A DNA stretch of 29,270 bases from an uncultured bacterium (GCA_905216075.1 CAJMSO010000002.1:1-29270), one strand, 5' to 3'. Counted from the stretch's first letter, positions 1-8,009 are shown. The notes: generated from the letters alone by a model not told the origin. Numbers and translations are program-made.

Positions 1-67
1 CGCTGGAAAACGCTTCGCGTTTCCTCAGCTCCGCACCCTTGCGGGTTCGAATCCCATGTACCGGGCA
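1..67 (+). tRNA. 3' part of a probable tRNA, cut by the window edge
   Basis: A canonical T-loop (GGTTCGAATCC) lies at about 42-54, followed by a 3' strand reading GTACCGGGCA. The T-stem GCGGG/CCCAT has one mismatch. Upstream bases include a GC-rich hairpin that could be a long variable arm, as in Leu, Ser or Sec tRNAs. The 5' half and anticodon lie outside the window or cannot be assigned, no CCA is encoded after the acceptor strand, and the identity is unknown. It could also be a degenerate tRNA-like sequence. Confidence 0.35.
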
Positions 68-68
68 C

Positions 69-99
69 AAAAAAGAAAGGCCTCCATCACTGGAGGCCT
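69..99 (-). terminator. Rho-independent terminator of tRNA-Val
   Basis: There is a perfect 9-bp stem AGGCCTCCA/TGGAGGCCT with a 4-nt loop. On the minus strand it is followed by TTCTTTTTT, so it terminates the minus-strand tRNA-Val transcript. It may also stop plus-strand transcription from the partial tRNA. Confidence 0.8.
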
Positions 100-109
100 A
101 ACAATTCAA

Positions 110-185
110 TGGTGGGCGATGAGGGATTCGAACCCCCAGCCTTGTGCGTGTAAAGCACCTGCGCTAACCGTTGCGCCAATCGCCC
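110..185 (-). tRNA. tRNA-Val (anticodon UAC)
   Basis: The minus strand folds into a standard cloverleaf of 76 nt including an encoded CCA. The acceptor arms are GGGCGAT and ATCGCCC, the discriminator is A, the T-loop is TTCGAAT, and the anticodon loop TTTACAC places UAC at 34-36 (valine). The outermost anticodon-stem pair looks like a G-A mismatch. It lies downstream of asnB on the same strand but has its own -10 element and terminator. Confidence 0.93.
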
Positions 186-195
186 GCAGGGACTG

Positions 196-201
196 AGTAT
201 A
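196..201 (-). promoter_or_regulatory. -10 element of the tRNA-Val promoter
   Basis: The minus strand reads TATACT (5 of 6 to the sigma-70/SigA -10 consensus), ending about 11 nt before the first base of the mature tRNA-Val. No good -35 is seen 16-18 bp upstream. Confidence 0.5.
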
Positions 202-242
202 GCGGAAACCCTGCGTGGTTCACCGCTAATTCATAACGAAAT

Positions 243-2111
243 CTAAGCGGCGACTTCGGTGCTCTTGTTCTCGTCGATAAAGAAGCGCTTGTACCAGATG
301 AGGAACGTCAGCGTGGTATAGATCTTGCGCTGGTTGAGCGCGCGACCCTTAAAGTGATCGTCGAGCAGTTTCATGAGCGCATCGGTGTCAAAGAAATCAG
401 CAGCCCACGGCGCGGTGAAGTATTCCTTTACGTAGTCGTAGTACTTTTGCTCGCGCAGCCAGAACTTGACCGGTACGGGGAAGCCCACCTTCTTGCGCGT
501 TGCCCACTCGTCGGGCAGCGTGCGGTTGGCAGCGTGACGCAGAACGAGCTTGCAGCCTTCTTCGTTAACACGGTAGTTGGCGGGAATGTGCTCTGCAAAC
601 TCCATGACCTTCTTGTCCAGGAACGGGACGCGAAGCTCCAGAGAATGCGCCATGCACATCTTGTCGGCCTTGAGCAGGATGTCGCTCGGCAGCCACATGT
701 TCATATCCAGATACTGTTTCTTGGAAAGCTCGCAGCAGTTGGGAACCTGCTTGTAGTACTCGGCGCACATCTCGGCGGCGTTCTTGCCGGTGTCATAAGC
801 GGGCTTGAGCACCTCGTCGACCTCGGAGGGATCGAACACCTTTGCCTGACCCACATACCAGCGCTCGGGAACCTCGGCGCATTTCGTCAGGAAGTTGTGA
901 CCCTTAAAGTAGGGGAGATGCTGAACGAGTGAGCCCAGGGCGCGACGTACACCGAGCGGCACGCGCTTCTTAAAGGTGCGCATCTCGGGGGTGTCCTCGT
1001 ACCACTCATAGCCGGCAAACAGCTCGTCGGCACCCTCGCCCGAAAGGACAACGGTGACCTCCTTGGAAGCCATCTGTGCCAGATAGTACAGCGGCACGCT
1101 GGACAGGTTCGATTGCGGCTCGTCCATGTGGTACTGGATATCGGGCAGTGCATCAAAGAACTCGTCGGCGGTGATCATCTTGCGCACGTTCTTGATGCCC
1201 AGCTTGTCGGAAAGCTCGGCGGCGTAGTTGGTCTCGTTGAAGTTCTTGTAATCGAAGCCGACAGAATACGTGGTATCGGGCATGAGACAGGCGGCAATGT
1301 AGCTGGAGTCCACACCGCCAGAAAGGAACGAGCCCACCTTAACATCGGCAATTCGGTGCGCAGCGACGCTTTCGTGCACGACCTTGTCGCACTCGTCCAC
1401 GTACTCCTCGAAGGTCTTGGAGTTGTCGTCGGTGAAGTCACAGCTCCAGTAACGCTTGATGTCCATGGTGTTGGTCGTCAGGTCATACGTAAAGCAATGC
1501 GCCGGGGCAAGCTTGAACACGCCCTTAAAGAAGGTCTCCTCCGTGGCAGGGAATTGCAGCGTCAGGTAGGGGCGCAGCGCGTCGTGGTTGACAGCCTTCT
1601 CAAACTTGGGATGGTCCAGGAAGCTCTTGATCTCGGAGCCAAACAGCAGCGAGCCATCGGATGCCTGGTAGTAATAGAACGGCTTGATACCAAAGATGTC
1701 ACGAGCACCAAAGAGTTTGTTCTTGTTCTGGTCGTGAATCACGAACGCGTACATGCCGCGCAGACGGTTGACCAGGTCCTCGCCCCACTCCTCGTAACCG
1801 TGTACCAGGACTTCGGTATCAGCGTTGCAGTGGAAGGCGTAGCCGGCCGCCTCCAGCTCGGCACGAAGCTCCTGGAAGTTGTAGATCTCTCCGTTGAAGA
1901 CAATCGTGACCTTGCCGTCGTCGCTCGACATGGGCTGGGCTCCAGCTTCGGAAAGATCGAGAATCGAAAGACGACGAAAACCAAGGGCAACGTTGTCGAC
2001 GATATGCTGGCCGCCCATATCGGGACCACGGTGGATGATGCGATTCATCATGGCCGTGAGAACCAGCTCACTCTGTTCATCTGTACCGGTAAAACCGACA
2101 AAACCGCACAT
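243..2111 (-). CDS. asnB: Asparagine synthase (glutamine-hydrolysing), AsnB
   Basis: A cytoplasmic enzyme of 622 residues that makes asparagine from aspartate, ATP and glutamine. The start was placed at the ATG giving MCGFVGF, because the family needs Cys directly after the initiator Met as the glutaminase nucleophile. AGAAAGGA lies 7 nt upstream. The frame stays open for 45 more codons upstream, but that would bury the catalytic Cys. The N-terminal class II glutamine amidotransferase domain (about 1-210) contains the motifs RGPD, GFRRLSILD and NGEIYN. The C-terminal synthetase domain has the PPi-loop FLSGGVDSS and the motif LSGEGADELFAGY. Length fits the 610-640 residue AsnB group. It is transcribed alone, divergently from murE, behind a leader containing a terminator (2237-2280), so conditional expression is likely. 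Confidence 0.95.
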   Translation of the reverse strand: MCGFVGFTGTDEQSELVLTAMMNRIIHRGPDMGGQHIVDNVALGFRRLSILDLSEAGAQPMSSDDGKVTIVFNGEIYNFQELRAELEAAGYAFHCNADTEVLVHGYEEWGEDLVNRLRGMYAFVIHDQNKNKLFGARDIFGIKPFYYYQASDGSLLFGSEIKSFLDHPKFEKAVNHDALRPYLTLQFPATEETFFKGVFKLAPAHCFTYDLTTNTMDIKRYWSCDFTDDNSKTFEEYVDECDKVVHESVAAHRIADVKVGSFLSGGVDSSYIAACLMPDTTYSVGFDYKNFNETNYAAELSDKLGIKNVRKMITADEFFDALPDIQYHMDEPQSNLSSVPLYYLAQMASKEVTVVLSGEGADELFAGYEWYEDTPEMRTFKKRVPLGVRRALGSLVQHLPYFKGHNFLTKCAEVPERWYVGQAKVFDPSEVDEVLKPAYDTGKNAAEMCAEYYKQVPNCCELSKKQYLDMNMWLPSDILLKADKMCMAHSLELRVPFLDKKVMEFAEHIPANYRVNEEGCKLVLRHAANRTLPDEWATRKKVGFPVPVKFWLREQKYYDYVKEYFTAPWAADFFDTDALMKLLDDHFKGRALNQRKIYTTLTFLIWYKRFFIDENKSTEVAA

Positions 2112-2143
2112 GCAAGATCCTTTCTGCTGACGGCTCAGGTGTA

Positions 2144-2164
2144 CTGCCGCAAGGATTGCGGCAG
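2144..2164 (-). other. Perfect hairpin in the asnB 5' leader
   Basis: A 9-bp perfect stem (CTGCCGCAA/TTGCGGCAG, 3-nt loop) lies 32 nt upstream of the asnB start codon. No U-tract follows on the minus strand, so it is not a terminator. It could be an operator, a leader structure that affects translation, or an RNA-stability element. The role is inferred only from symmetry and position. Confidence 0.5.
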
Positions 2165-2236
2165 CTGATGTCAAATAATCTTTACTATCATGCCAATCTT
2201 TTGTTCCGTGATAGGGCATAAGCGCCGAGCGAACCG

Positions 2237-2280
2237 AAAAAACCACGTCCCGATCTTCAGGCGAAGCGGCGGGACGTGGT
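2237..2280 (-). terminator. Strong intrinsic terminator within the asnB leader (attenuator candidate)
   Basis: On the minus strand an 11-bp stem ACCACGTCCCG/CGGGACGTGGT with a 17-nt loop is followed by TTTTTT. It lies 126 nt upstream of the asnB start. The neighbouring gene on the other side (murE) is divergent, so no upstream coding transcript needs terminating here. The simplest reading is premature termination of the asnB transcript (attenuation), or the end of a small RNA. A weak promoter (TTGGCA, 17 bp, TGACAT) exists between it and asnB, so constitutive expression is also possible. Confidence 0.75.
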
Positions 2281-2299
2281 TGCGAACGCTATGTTAAAG

Positions 2300-2344
2300 A
2301 ACAGCACCCAGATTTCCTTGGTTTTACACGGGGTGAACACTGTT
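2300..2344 (-). other. Imperfect stem-loop upstream of the asnB terminator
   Basis: AACAGCACCC at 2300-2309 is complementary to GGGTG and CTGTT at 2331-2344, separated there by a 4-nt bulge (AACA). This makes a 10-bp bulged stem with a 21-nt loop, 20 nt ahead of the terminator in the minus-strand transcript. It has the geometry of a regulatory aptamer or anti-attenuator partner. It does not match the T-box motif or the glutamine riboswitch as I know them. The rest of 2345-2510 holds no gene; the murE ribosome-binding site is near its right end. Confidence 0.4.
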
Positions 2345-2510
2345 GCCATTTATTAGACCACGGCACAGTCCATGCAATTTTTTAGAAGGCTGTGATGCGC
2401 GCAAGGTCAGGTGGCATATTAGGATGGTTGATAATACAGAATGTTTCATCGTTTCTGCCGCGGGACGTCTTCTGCCCTTTAAGGCTGAATTTAGCGAGAG
2501 AGGTCTTTGT

Positions 2511-4028
2511 ATGTCGAGTCCGACACAAGAGAAGCTAACTCTGATGCGCTATATAGAGTTGCTCGAGGAAGATGACCTTGTTGTTTCCAGACCGAGCGCT
2601 TCGTGCGACCAGCGCATTGAGTTTGCGACTGATGACTCGCGCCAGGTGCGTCCGGGCACGTTGTTTGTCTGCAAAGGCCGTGCGTTTAAGCGCGAGTACC
2701 TGCTTTCGGCAATCGCCGATGGCGCCGTGGCCTACGTTTCCGAGGTCGATTACGATGTTGATCTTCCCGCGGTGATTGTGAGCGATATTCGTCGCACGCT
2801 CGCCGTGGTGGCAGATGCCTTTTATGGGCACCCGTCGGGTAAGGTGAAGGTCTGCGCCTTTACAGGCACCAAGGGCAAGTCGACCTGCAGCTTTTATCTG
2901 CGCGGCATCCTCGCCAACGAGGCCAAGCTTACGGGCTGTCATCGACCCGCTCTTAATACGGGCATTGAGTTCGACGACGGCATCGAGACGGGCCCTTCCA
3001 AGCTGACGACCCCCGAATCCTTCCTGCTGCAGTCTCGCATCGCACATGCTGCGGAGGCGGGTGCCCCGTGGCTGGTTATGGAGGCATCGAGTCAGGGCCT
3101 CAAATACGAGCGTACGGGCAAGATTGACTTTGAAGTCGGCGCCTTTACCAATATCGGCGAGGATCACATTTCGCCGATTGAGCATCCGACGCTCGAGGAT
3201 TACTTTGCCAGCAAGCTCAAAATCTTCTTGCAGAGCCGTTTTGCCGTGGTCAATCTCGATATGGATAAGGTCGATCGCGTGCTCGAGGCGGCATCTCGTT
3301 GCGAACGTACGGTGACGTTCTCCCTGACCGATGAGCGTGCTGACGTGCTTGCGCTGGCGATTCGCAATGGCGACTGCGGCGTGGTGGCAACGGTGCGCAC
3401 GCCCCGTTTTACGCGTGACATTGTGATTCCCACGCCGGTTAAGTTCAATGTGTCCAACGCGCTTGCCGCTATTGCCTGCGCCGAGGCCCTGGGCATTTCC
3501 GAAGAGGGTATCGTCCATGGCTTTGAGGGCGTCTTCGTTCCCGGTCGTATGGAGCTCTATCCGTCCGTATCGGGCAAAATCCTGGGCATCGTCGATTTTG
3601 CACATAACGGCATGAGCCTCGAGACACTCCTGCGCGACTTGCGCGAGAACTATCCCGAGCGTGAGCTGGCGGTTGTATTTGGCGCTACGGGCGGTAAGGG
3701 TGTCGATCGACGCACCACGATGGGCATCGCCGCTGGCAAGTATGCCGACCGAATCGTGATTACCGAGGATGACCCCGGCCCCGAGGATGTCGAGGACATC
3801 TGTGCCGAGATCGCGCGCAACGTTCAAGCGCAGGGAAATGATAACTGGCAAATCGTGACTGATCGCGTTGCCGCTATCGAGACTGCCGTGCGCGAAACTG
3901 TCCGTCCTGCCGTGGTCATCGTGACCGGTAAGGGCGAGGAAGAGTGTATGCTGCGCAAGAACGGACCCGAGCCTTGTGAGCGCGACGGTTCGATTCTCAA
4001 GCGCACCCTTGCGGCGTACGACGCCTAA
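2511..4028 (+). CDS. murE: UDP-N-acetylmuramyl-tripeptide synthetase, MurE-type Mur ligase
   Basis: A cytoplasmic ATP-dependent ligase (505 residues) that adds the third amino acid of the peptidoglycan stem peptide to UDP-MurNAc-L-Ala-D-Glu. The ATG at 2511 was chosen because GAGAGAGG sits 8 nt upstream; the in-frame extension to 2343 shows no coding character. Visible signatures are the Mur P-loop TGTKGKST (118-125), MEASSQGLKYER, FTNIGEDHI, an ASK motif with the probable carbamylated lysine, DFAHNGMSLE and GKGEEE. At the substrate-specificity position (about 419-422), where diaminopimelate enzymes carry DNPR, it reads DDPG. The P-loop also has K rather than N after GT, as I recall for lysine-adding enzymes. 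Lysine or ornithine is therefore more likely than DAP. It heads a co-directional run that includes murI. Confidence 0.88.
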   Translation: MSSPTQEKLTLMRYIELLEEDDLVVSRPSASCDQRIEFATDDSRQVRPGTLFVCKGRAFKREYLLSAIADGAVAYVSEVDYDVDLPAVIVSDIRRTLAVVADAFYGHPSGKVKVCAFTGTKGKSTCSFYLRGILANEAKLTGCHRPALNTGIEFDDGIETGPSKLTTPESFLLQSRIAHAAEAGAPWLVMEASSQGLKYERTGKIDFEVGAFTNIGEDHISPIEHPTLEDYFASKLKIFLQSRFAVVNLDMDKVDRVLEAASRCERTVTFSLTDERADVLALAIRNGDCGVVATVRTPRFTRDIVIPTPVKFNVSNALAAIACAEALGISEEGIVHGFEGVFVPGRMELYPSVSGKILGIVDFAHNGMSLETLLRDLRENYPERELAVVFGATGGKGVDRRTTMGIAAGKYADRIVITEDDPGPEDVEDICAEIARNVQAQGNDNWQIVTDRVAAIETAVRETVRPAVVIVTGKGEEECMLRKNGPEPCERDGSILKRTLAAYDA

Positions 4029-4061
4029 GACCAGAAGCCCCTTCTACGTAATGGAGTGACC

Positions 4062-4973
4062 ATGTCCCACAATACCCTGCCGACCGTCGCTGAGCTTTCG
4101 GGCGAGATACGCGAGCGTCTTGCCAAGGTTAAGTACGTCTTTACCGACCTGGACGCCACCATGCTCGCGCCCGGCTCGTGCGTGCTGCGCGACAACGACG
4201 GCAACCCCTCTACCAAGCTCGTCGAGGCTGTCGTGGCACTTGCCCGCGCCGGCATCCAGGTGGTCCCCACCTCGGGTCGCAATCGCACCATGATCCATGA
4301 GGACGCCCGCGTGCTCGGCCTCAACTCCTACATCGGCGAGATGGGCGGCCTGGTCATGTACGACCTCAAGGCCAACGACTGGGAGTACCTGACGGGCGAC
4401 ATGCCCTACGACCCCGCCTGCGGTCTCACGCCGCACCAGGTGATCGAGCAGACCGGCGTGTGCGAGAAGATCCTTGCCCGCTGGCCGCACAAGATCGAAT
4501 ACCACAACGACATGTCGACCGGCTACAAGTACCGTGAGGTCACCGTCGGCATGCGCGGCGATGTGCCCGACGATGAGGTCCAGGCCATCCTGGACGAGGC
4601 CGGCTGCGGTCTGGTCTGGGCTTGCAACGGCCATCTGACTCACCTGTCCAAGCCGACGACGCTCGAGCTTAATCGCGTCGAGGACGGCCGCGCCTTCAAC
4701 ATCAATCCGGCGGGTCTCAACAAAGGCGTTGCCATTGCGCGCTTCTGCGAGCACCTGGGGATTGAGCGCGAGGAGACGCTTGCGCTCGGCGACTCCGAGT
4801 CCGACTTCTACATGGCCGACCATGTTGGCATGTTCTGCCTGGTCGAGAACGGTCTGACGAGCGCCGGTGCCCCGGAGTTCTTGGACGCCTGCGACAATGC
4901 CTATATTACGCGCGGCAAGATTGTCGACGGTTGGGTGGCAACGGCCGAGCTGTTGGTCGCGGCCCGTTCGTAG
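4062..4973 (+). CDS. HAD-superfamily hydrolase (Cof/type IIB-like phosphatase)
   Basis: A cytoplasmic sugar- or nucleotide-phosphatase-like protein of 303 residues. The ATG at 4062 has GGAG 5 nt upstream; the alternative GTG at 4056 overlaps that site. HAD motif I is FTDLDAT (Asp29 nucleophile, Asp31 acid/base), motif II is PTSGR, motif III lysine lies in NKGVAI, and motif IV is GDSESD. The central insert (about 85-200) is a type IIB cap of the Cof family. The substrate cannot be read from sequence. It starts 33 nt after murE and is followed 51 nt later by murI, so it is probably co-transcribed with cell-wall genes. A role in that pathway is only inferred. Confidence 0.85.
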   Translation: MSHNTLPTVAELSGEIRERLAKVKYVFTDLDATMLAPGSCVLRDNDGNPSTKLVEAVVALARAGIQVVPTSGRNRTMIHEDARVLGLNSYIGEMGGLVMYDLKANDWEYLTGDMPYDPACGLTPHQVIEQTGVCEKILARWPHKIEYHNDMSTGYKYREVTVGMRGDVPDDEVQAILDEAGCGLVWACNGHLTHLSKPTTLELNRVEDGRAFNINPAGLNKGVAIARFCEHLGIEREETLALGDSESDFYMADHVGMFCLVENGLTSAGAPEFLDACDNAYITRGKIVDGWVATAELLVAARS

Positions 4974-5024
4974 CGCGACGCATCACGCATGGTCGCATTT
5001 TTCGAGAGAGAATCTGGTGAGGTA

Positions 5025-5909
5025 ATGTCCGATATCGATAATCTGGCCGGGGACACGCGTCCGATCGGCGTGTTCGACTCGGGCCTGGGCGGCTTAACGG
5101 TCGCGCGAGCGATCGCAACGGCGCTTCCGCACGAGTCCGTCTACTATTTCGGTGACACTAAACGCTGCCCTTATGGCACCCGCACCGAGGACGAGGTTCG
5201 CTCGTTTGCGCTGCAGGCGGGCCGCTGGCTATCGAGGCACGACGTTAAGATCATGGTCATCGCCTGTAACACGGCGACCGCCGCGGCCTTGCGTCTGGCT
5301 CAGCAAGTGCTCGACGTTCCCGTGATCGGCGTGATCGCCCCGGGCGCACGCGCCGCCATCAACAGCACGCGTACGCGTCGCGTGGGCGTGCTCGCCACCA
5401 ACCTCACCATTCGCTCGGGCGCCTACACACGCGCCATCCAGGATTTGGATGCTGGTGTCGATGTGTATGGCTGCCCGGCTTCGAGCTTTGTCGAGGTCGT
5501 CGAGCACGAGCTCGCCTCGGGCGCGCATCTGCAGGAGCAGTGGCTCGAGAACGAGGATATTTTTGATACGCCAGCCGTTCGCGCGCTGGTCGGCGCCACA
5601 GTCGAGCCGCTGCACGATCGTGGCATCGATACCGTGGTACTCGGCTGTACGCACTTCCCGCTGCTGGTGGGTCCCATCCGCCATGCGCTAGGACCCGGGG
5701 TGCGCGTGGTGAGCTCCGCCGAGGAGACCACCCGCGAGCTGACCGATATCCTCACGCGCCGTGAGCAGCTGGCGGGCGATACCGCCGAGCCACAGCATCG
5801 CTTTGCCACCACGTCTGACAACATTGCCGAGTTTGCGGTGGCGGGTAGCTTTATCTTTGGCCAGCCGCTTAAAAGCATCGAGCATGTCGATATCGACGAA
5901 CTCGGTTAG
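5025..5909 (+). CDS. murI: Glutamate racemase MurI
   Basis: A cytoplasmic, cofactor-independent racemase that supplies D-glutamate for peptidoglycan (294 residues from the ATG at 5025, usual length about 265-290). The two catalytic cysteines are visible in ACNTATA (Cys81) and LGCTHFPLL (about Cys207), with the family motifs IGVFDSGLGGL, YFGDT, CPYGTR and GVIAPG. The start is chosen over an in-frame ATG at 4989 because GGTGAGG precedes 5025 and conserved sequence begins just after it, although the spacing is short. It follows the HAD gene by 51 nt and precedes rph by 53 nt. murI-rph-rdgB is a common order in Gram-positives, supporting an operon. Confidence 0.93.
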   Translation: MSDIDNLAGDTRPIGVFDSGLGGLTVARAIATALPHESVYYFGDTKRCPYGTRTEDEVRSFALQAGRWLSRHDVKIMVIACNTATAAALRLAQQVLDVPVIGVIAPGARAAINSTRTRRVGVLATNLTIRSGAYTRAIQDLDAGVDVYGCPASSFVEVVEHELASGAHLQEQWLENEDIFDTPAVRALVGATVEPLHDRGIDTVVLGCTHFPLLVGPIRHALGPGVRVVSSAEETTRELTDILTRREQLAGDTAEPQHRFATTSDNIAEFAVAGSFIFGQPLKSIEHVDIDELG

Positions 5910-5962
5910 GCTCGCAATGTCGCCGGAGGCTTCGCCACATCTTTTGCCGAAAGGATAGTTCC

Positions 5963-6688
5963 ATGGAATACATGCAGGTCAACCGCGCCAACGGCCGCGC
6001 CGTCAACGAGCTGCGCCCCGTTAAGCTCACCCGCGGCGTCATGAAGCACGCCCACGGCTCGTGCCTGGCTGAGTTCGGCGACACGCGCGTACTGTGCGCC
6101 GCCACCATCGAGGAGGGTGTGCCTGGTTGGCGCAAGGGCGCCAAGGCCGGCTGGGTAACGGCGGAATATGCGATGCTACCGGCCTCGACCGGTAAACGCT
6201 GCAAGCGCGAGCATGCCAACCGCAAGGGCCGCTCCATGGAGATCGAGCGGCTTATCGGCCGCAGCCTGCGTACCGTCGTCAATATGAAGGCGCTCGGCGA
6301 GTACACCGTTACCGTCGACTGCGATGTGATTCAGGCCGATGGCGGCACGCGTACAGCGAGCATCACCGGCGCCTGGGTGGCGCTGCACGACGCCCTTGCC
6401 ATGTGGGTCGAGGCGGGCAAACTCGAGCGCATCCCGCTCACGGGCCAGGTTGCCGCCATTTCCATGGGCGTTGTCGACGGCAACACCCTGCTCGACTTGG
6501 ATTATTCCGAGGACAGCCACGCCGAGGTCGACATGAACCTCGTCGCCACCGATTCTGGTGAGATGATCGAACTCCAGGGTACCGGCGAGCAGGCGCCCTT
6601 CGACCGCAAGCGTCTCAACGCCCTGCTCGACCTGGGCGATAAGGGTATCGCCGAGCTCATCGAGCTTCAGCGCCAAGCCCTCGCCTAA
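5963..6688 (+). CDS. rph: Ribonuclease PH
   Basis: A phosphorolytic 3'-to-5' exoribonuclease that trims tRNA precursor 3' ends. It normally works as a cytoplasmic hexamer. The 241-residue length matches the family (about 235-255). Recognisable segments are RPVKLTRGVMKHAHGS near the N-terminus, WVTAEYAMLPAST, the arginine-rich KGRSMEIERLIGRSLR, and the phosphate-site region DCDVIQADGGTRTASITG. Start: ATG at 5963 with AAAGGA 7 nt upstream. The stop codon is embedded in the left arm of a REP-like hairpin (6687-6725), which may also act as the transcript end. Confidence 0.96.
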   Translation: MEYMQVNRANGRAVNELRPVKLTRGVMKHAHGSCLAEFGDTRVLCAATIEEGVPGWRKGAKAGWVTAEYAMLPASTGKRCKREHANRKGRSMEIERLIGRSLRTVVNMKALGEYTVTVDCDVIQADGGTRTASITGAWVALHDALAMWVEAGKLERIPLTGQVAAISMGVVDGNTLLDLDYSEDSHAEVDMNLVATDSGEMIELQGTGEQAPFDRKRLNALLDLGDKGIAELIELQRQALA

Positions 6689-6725
6689 CCTGCCAAAAAG
6701 GGACAGGTTTATTTTGGCAGGTTTT
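6687..6725 (+). repeat. REP-like hairpin, copy 1, overlapping the rph stop codon
   Basis: A perfect 12-bp inverted repeat (AACCTGCCAAAA at 6687-6698, TTTTGGCAGGTT at 6712-6723) encloses a 13-nt loop with the core GGGACAGGTT. Two further T follow, so it could terminate transcription. The same core lies in the loop of a second hairpin at 14291-14326, also at a stop codon. The family resembles REP sequences associated with RAYT transposases, but no RAYT gene is in the window. The remaining stretch to rdgB (6726-6834) shows no gene. Confidence 0.7.
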
Positions 6726-6834
6726 ATCTGGGAAAACGTCGAAGTATAAGACTGCCGTTGATTGAGACGGGAGAGAGGCCGAAGTCCTCGTCGTCCTCAA
6801 CTCGGCATTGCTATAGAGACAAAGGAGACCAGCT

Positions 6835-7476
6835 ATGGCACTTGAGAAGATTGACATCGACACCCTCGACCCGGCGGCGACCATCGTCGTGGCAACCGGC
6901 AACGCCCATAAGCTCACCGAGATCGAGGCCATTTTGGGCAAGGTCATGCCCGAGGTGCGCTTTGTGGCGCTCGGCCAGCTGGGCGATTTTGAGGACCCCG
7001 AGGAAAACGGCACGACGTTTTTGGAGAACGCCATCATCAAGGCGCAGGCTGCGGTCGAGGAGACAGGCCTTATGGCCATCGCCGACGATTCTGGCTTGGT
7101 CGTCGACGCGCTGGACGGCGAGCCGGGCGTGTATAGCGCGCGCTATGCGGGCGTACATGGCGACGATGCCGCCAACAACGCCAAGCTTCTCGTTAACCTG
7201 GAAGGCGTGGCAGACGAGGATCGTACCGCGCGCTTTATGAGCGTCGTCGCGCTTATCGATACGGACGGCCTGGTCACCTATGGCGAGGGCGCCTGCGAGG
7301 GCGTTATCGCGCACGAGGGCCGCGGCGACCATGGTTTTGGCTACGACCCGCTGTTCCTGCCGGTCGATACGCCGGGCAAGACCATGGCCGAGCTCACAGC
7401 GGACGAGAAGAACGCCATCAGCCATCGTTTCCATGCGCTCGAGCATCTGTCCGCCAAGCTGACGGGCGAGGAGTAG
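6835..7476 (+). CDS. rdgB: dITP/XTP pyrophosphatase (Ham1/RdgB family)
   Basis: A cytoplasmic house-cleaning enzyme that hydrolyses non-canonical purine nucleotides (dITP, ITP, XTP) to monophosphates and PPi, keeping them out of DNA and RNA. The 213 residues include the family signatures ATGNAHKLTE (N-terminal substrate loop), ADDSGLVVDALDG followed by PGVYSARYAG, GFGYDPLF, and the C-terminal KNAISHRFHAL. The start ATG has AAAGGAG 7 nt upstream. The first 14 residues extend beyond the usual N-terminus. It follows rph after 146 nt. dtd begins 3 nt after its stop, so the two are almost certainly co-translated. Confidence 0.95.
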   Translation: MALEKIDIDTLDPAATIVVATGNAHKLTEIEAILGKVMPEVRFVALGQLGDFEDPEENGTTFLENAIIKAQAAVEETGLMAIADDSGLVVDALDGEPGVYSARYAGVHGDDAANNAKLLVNLEGVADEDRTARFMSVVALIDTDGLVTYGEGACEGVIAHEGRGDHGFGYDPLFLPVDTPGKTMAELTADEKNAISHRFHALEHLSAKLTGEE

Positions 7477-7479
7477 ACC

Positions 7480-7926
7480 GTGCGTGCGGTGGTGCAGCGC
7501 GTGCTCAACGCTGGCGTGACAGTCGACGGCGAGTGCGTGGGCCGTATTGGACGCGGCTACCTGGTGCTGCTGGGTGTGGGCCATGGCGATACGCGTGCCG
7601 AGGCCGACAAGCTGTGGGGCAAGCTCCGCGGGCTGCGTATCAACGAGGACGAGAACGGCAAGACCAACTTGGCGCTGGCCGATGTCGACGGCGAGGTGCT
7701 CGTGGTGTCGCAGTTCACGCTGTTTGCCGACTGCCGCCACGGCCGCCGTCCGTCGTTTACGGATGCCGGCGCGCCCGATGTCGCTAACGAGCTCTATGAG
7801 TACTTCCTGACGCTCGTCGCCCAGGACGTTGGGCATGTGGCGCACGGCATCTTTGGCGCCGATATGAAGGTCGACCTGGTCAACGACGGTCCGTTCACCA
7901 TTGTTCTGGACACAGACAATCTGTAA
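7480..7926 (+). CDS. dtd: D-aminoacyl-tRNA deacylase
   Basis: A cytoplasmic proofreading enzyme that cleaves D-amino acids from mischarged tRNA (148 residues, typical length). The N-terminus MRAVVQRV is standard for the family. The two active-site motifs are SQFTLFAD and NDGPFT, the latter a variant of the usual NxGPVT. The start is GTG at 7480, with GAGGAG inside the last codons of rdgB as ribosome-binding site; the 3-nt gap implies translational coupling. It ends the murE-to-dtd run. Confidence 0.93.
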   Translation: MRAVVQRVLNAGVTVDGECVGRIGRGYLVLLGVGHGDTRAEADKLWGKLRGLRINEDENGKTNLALADVDGEVLVVSQFTLFADCRHGRRPSFTDAGAPDVANELYEYFLTLVAQDVGHVAHGIFGADMKVDLVNDGPFTIVLDTDNL

Positions 7927-7959
7927 GTAGTCAATTTGGGACGGAGCTTTTTTAGCTGC

Positions 7960-7989
7960 TTGCGTATGGCTGCAGCAGGGTGCTATAGT
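7960..7989 (+). promoter_or_regulatory. Promoter of veg-ispE
   Basis: TTGCGT (7960-7965), an 18-bp spacer, then TATAGT (7984-7989, 5 of 6 to consensus). It lies 68 nt upstream of the veg start codon, after the dtd stop, and is one of the clearer SigA-type promoters in the window. Confidence 0.6.
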
Positions 7990-8009
7990 ATTAGAGTTTT
8001 GTCTATCTT

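Noticed and set aside
2112..2246. 45-codon N-terminal extension of asnB
   Set aside because: It would bury the catalytic Cys that must directly follow the initiator Met in class II amidotransferases.
2237..2344. T-box riboswitch upstream of asnB
   Set aside because: The terminator has a T-box-like look, but the conserved GGGTGG-N-ACC-N-CG box is absent as a contiguous motif and no specifier loop could be placed.
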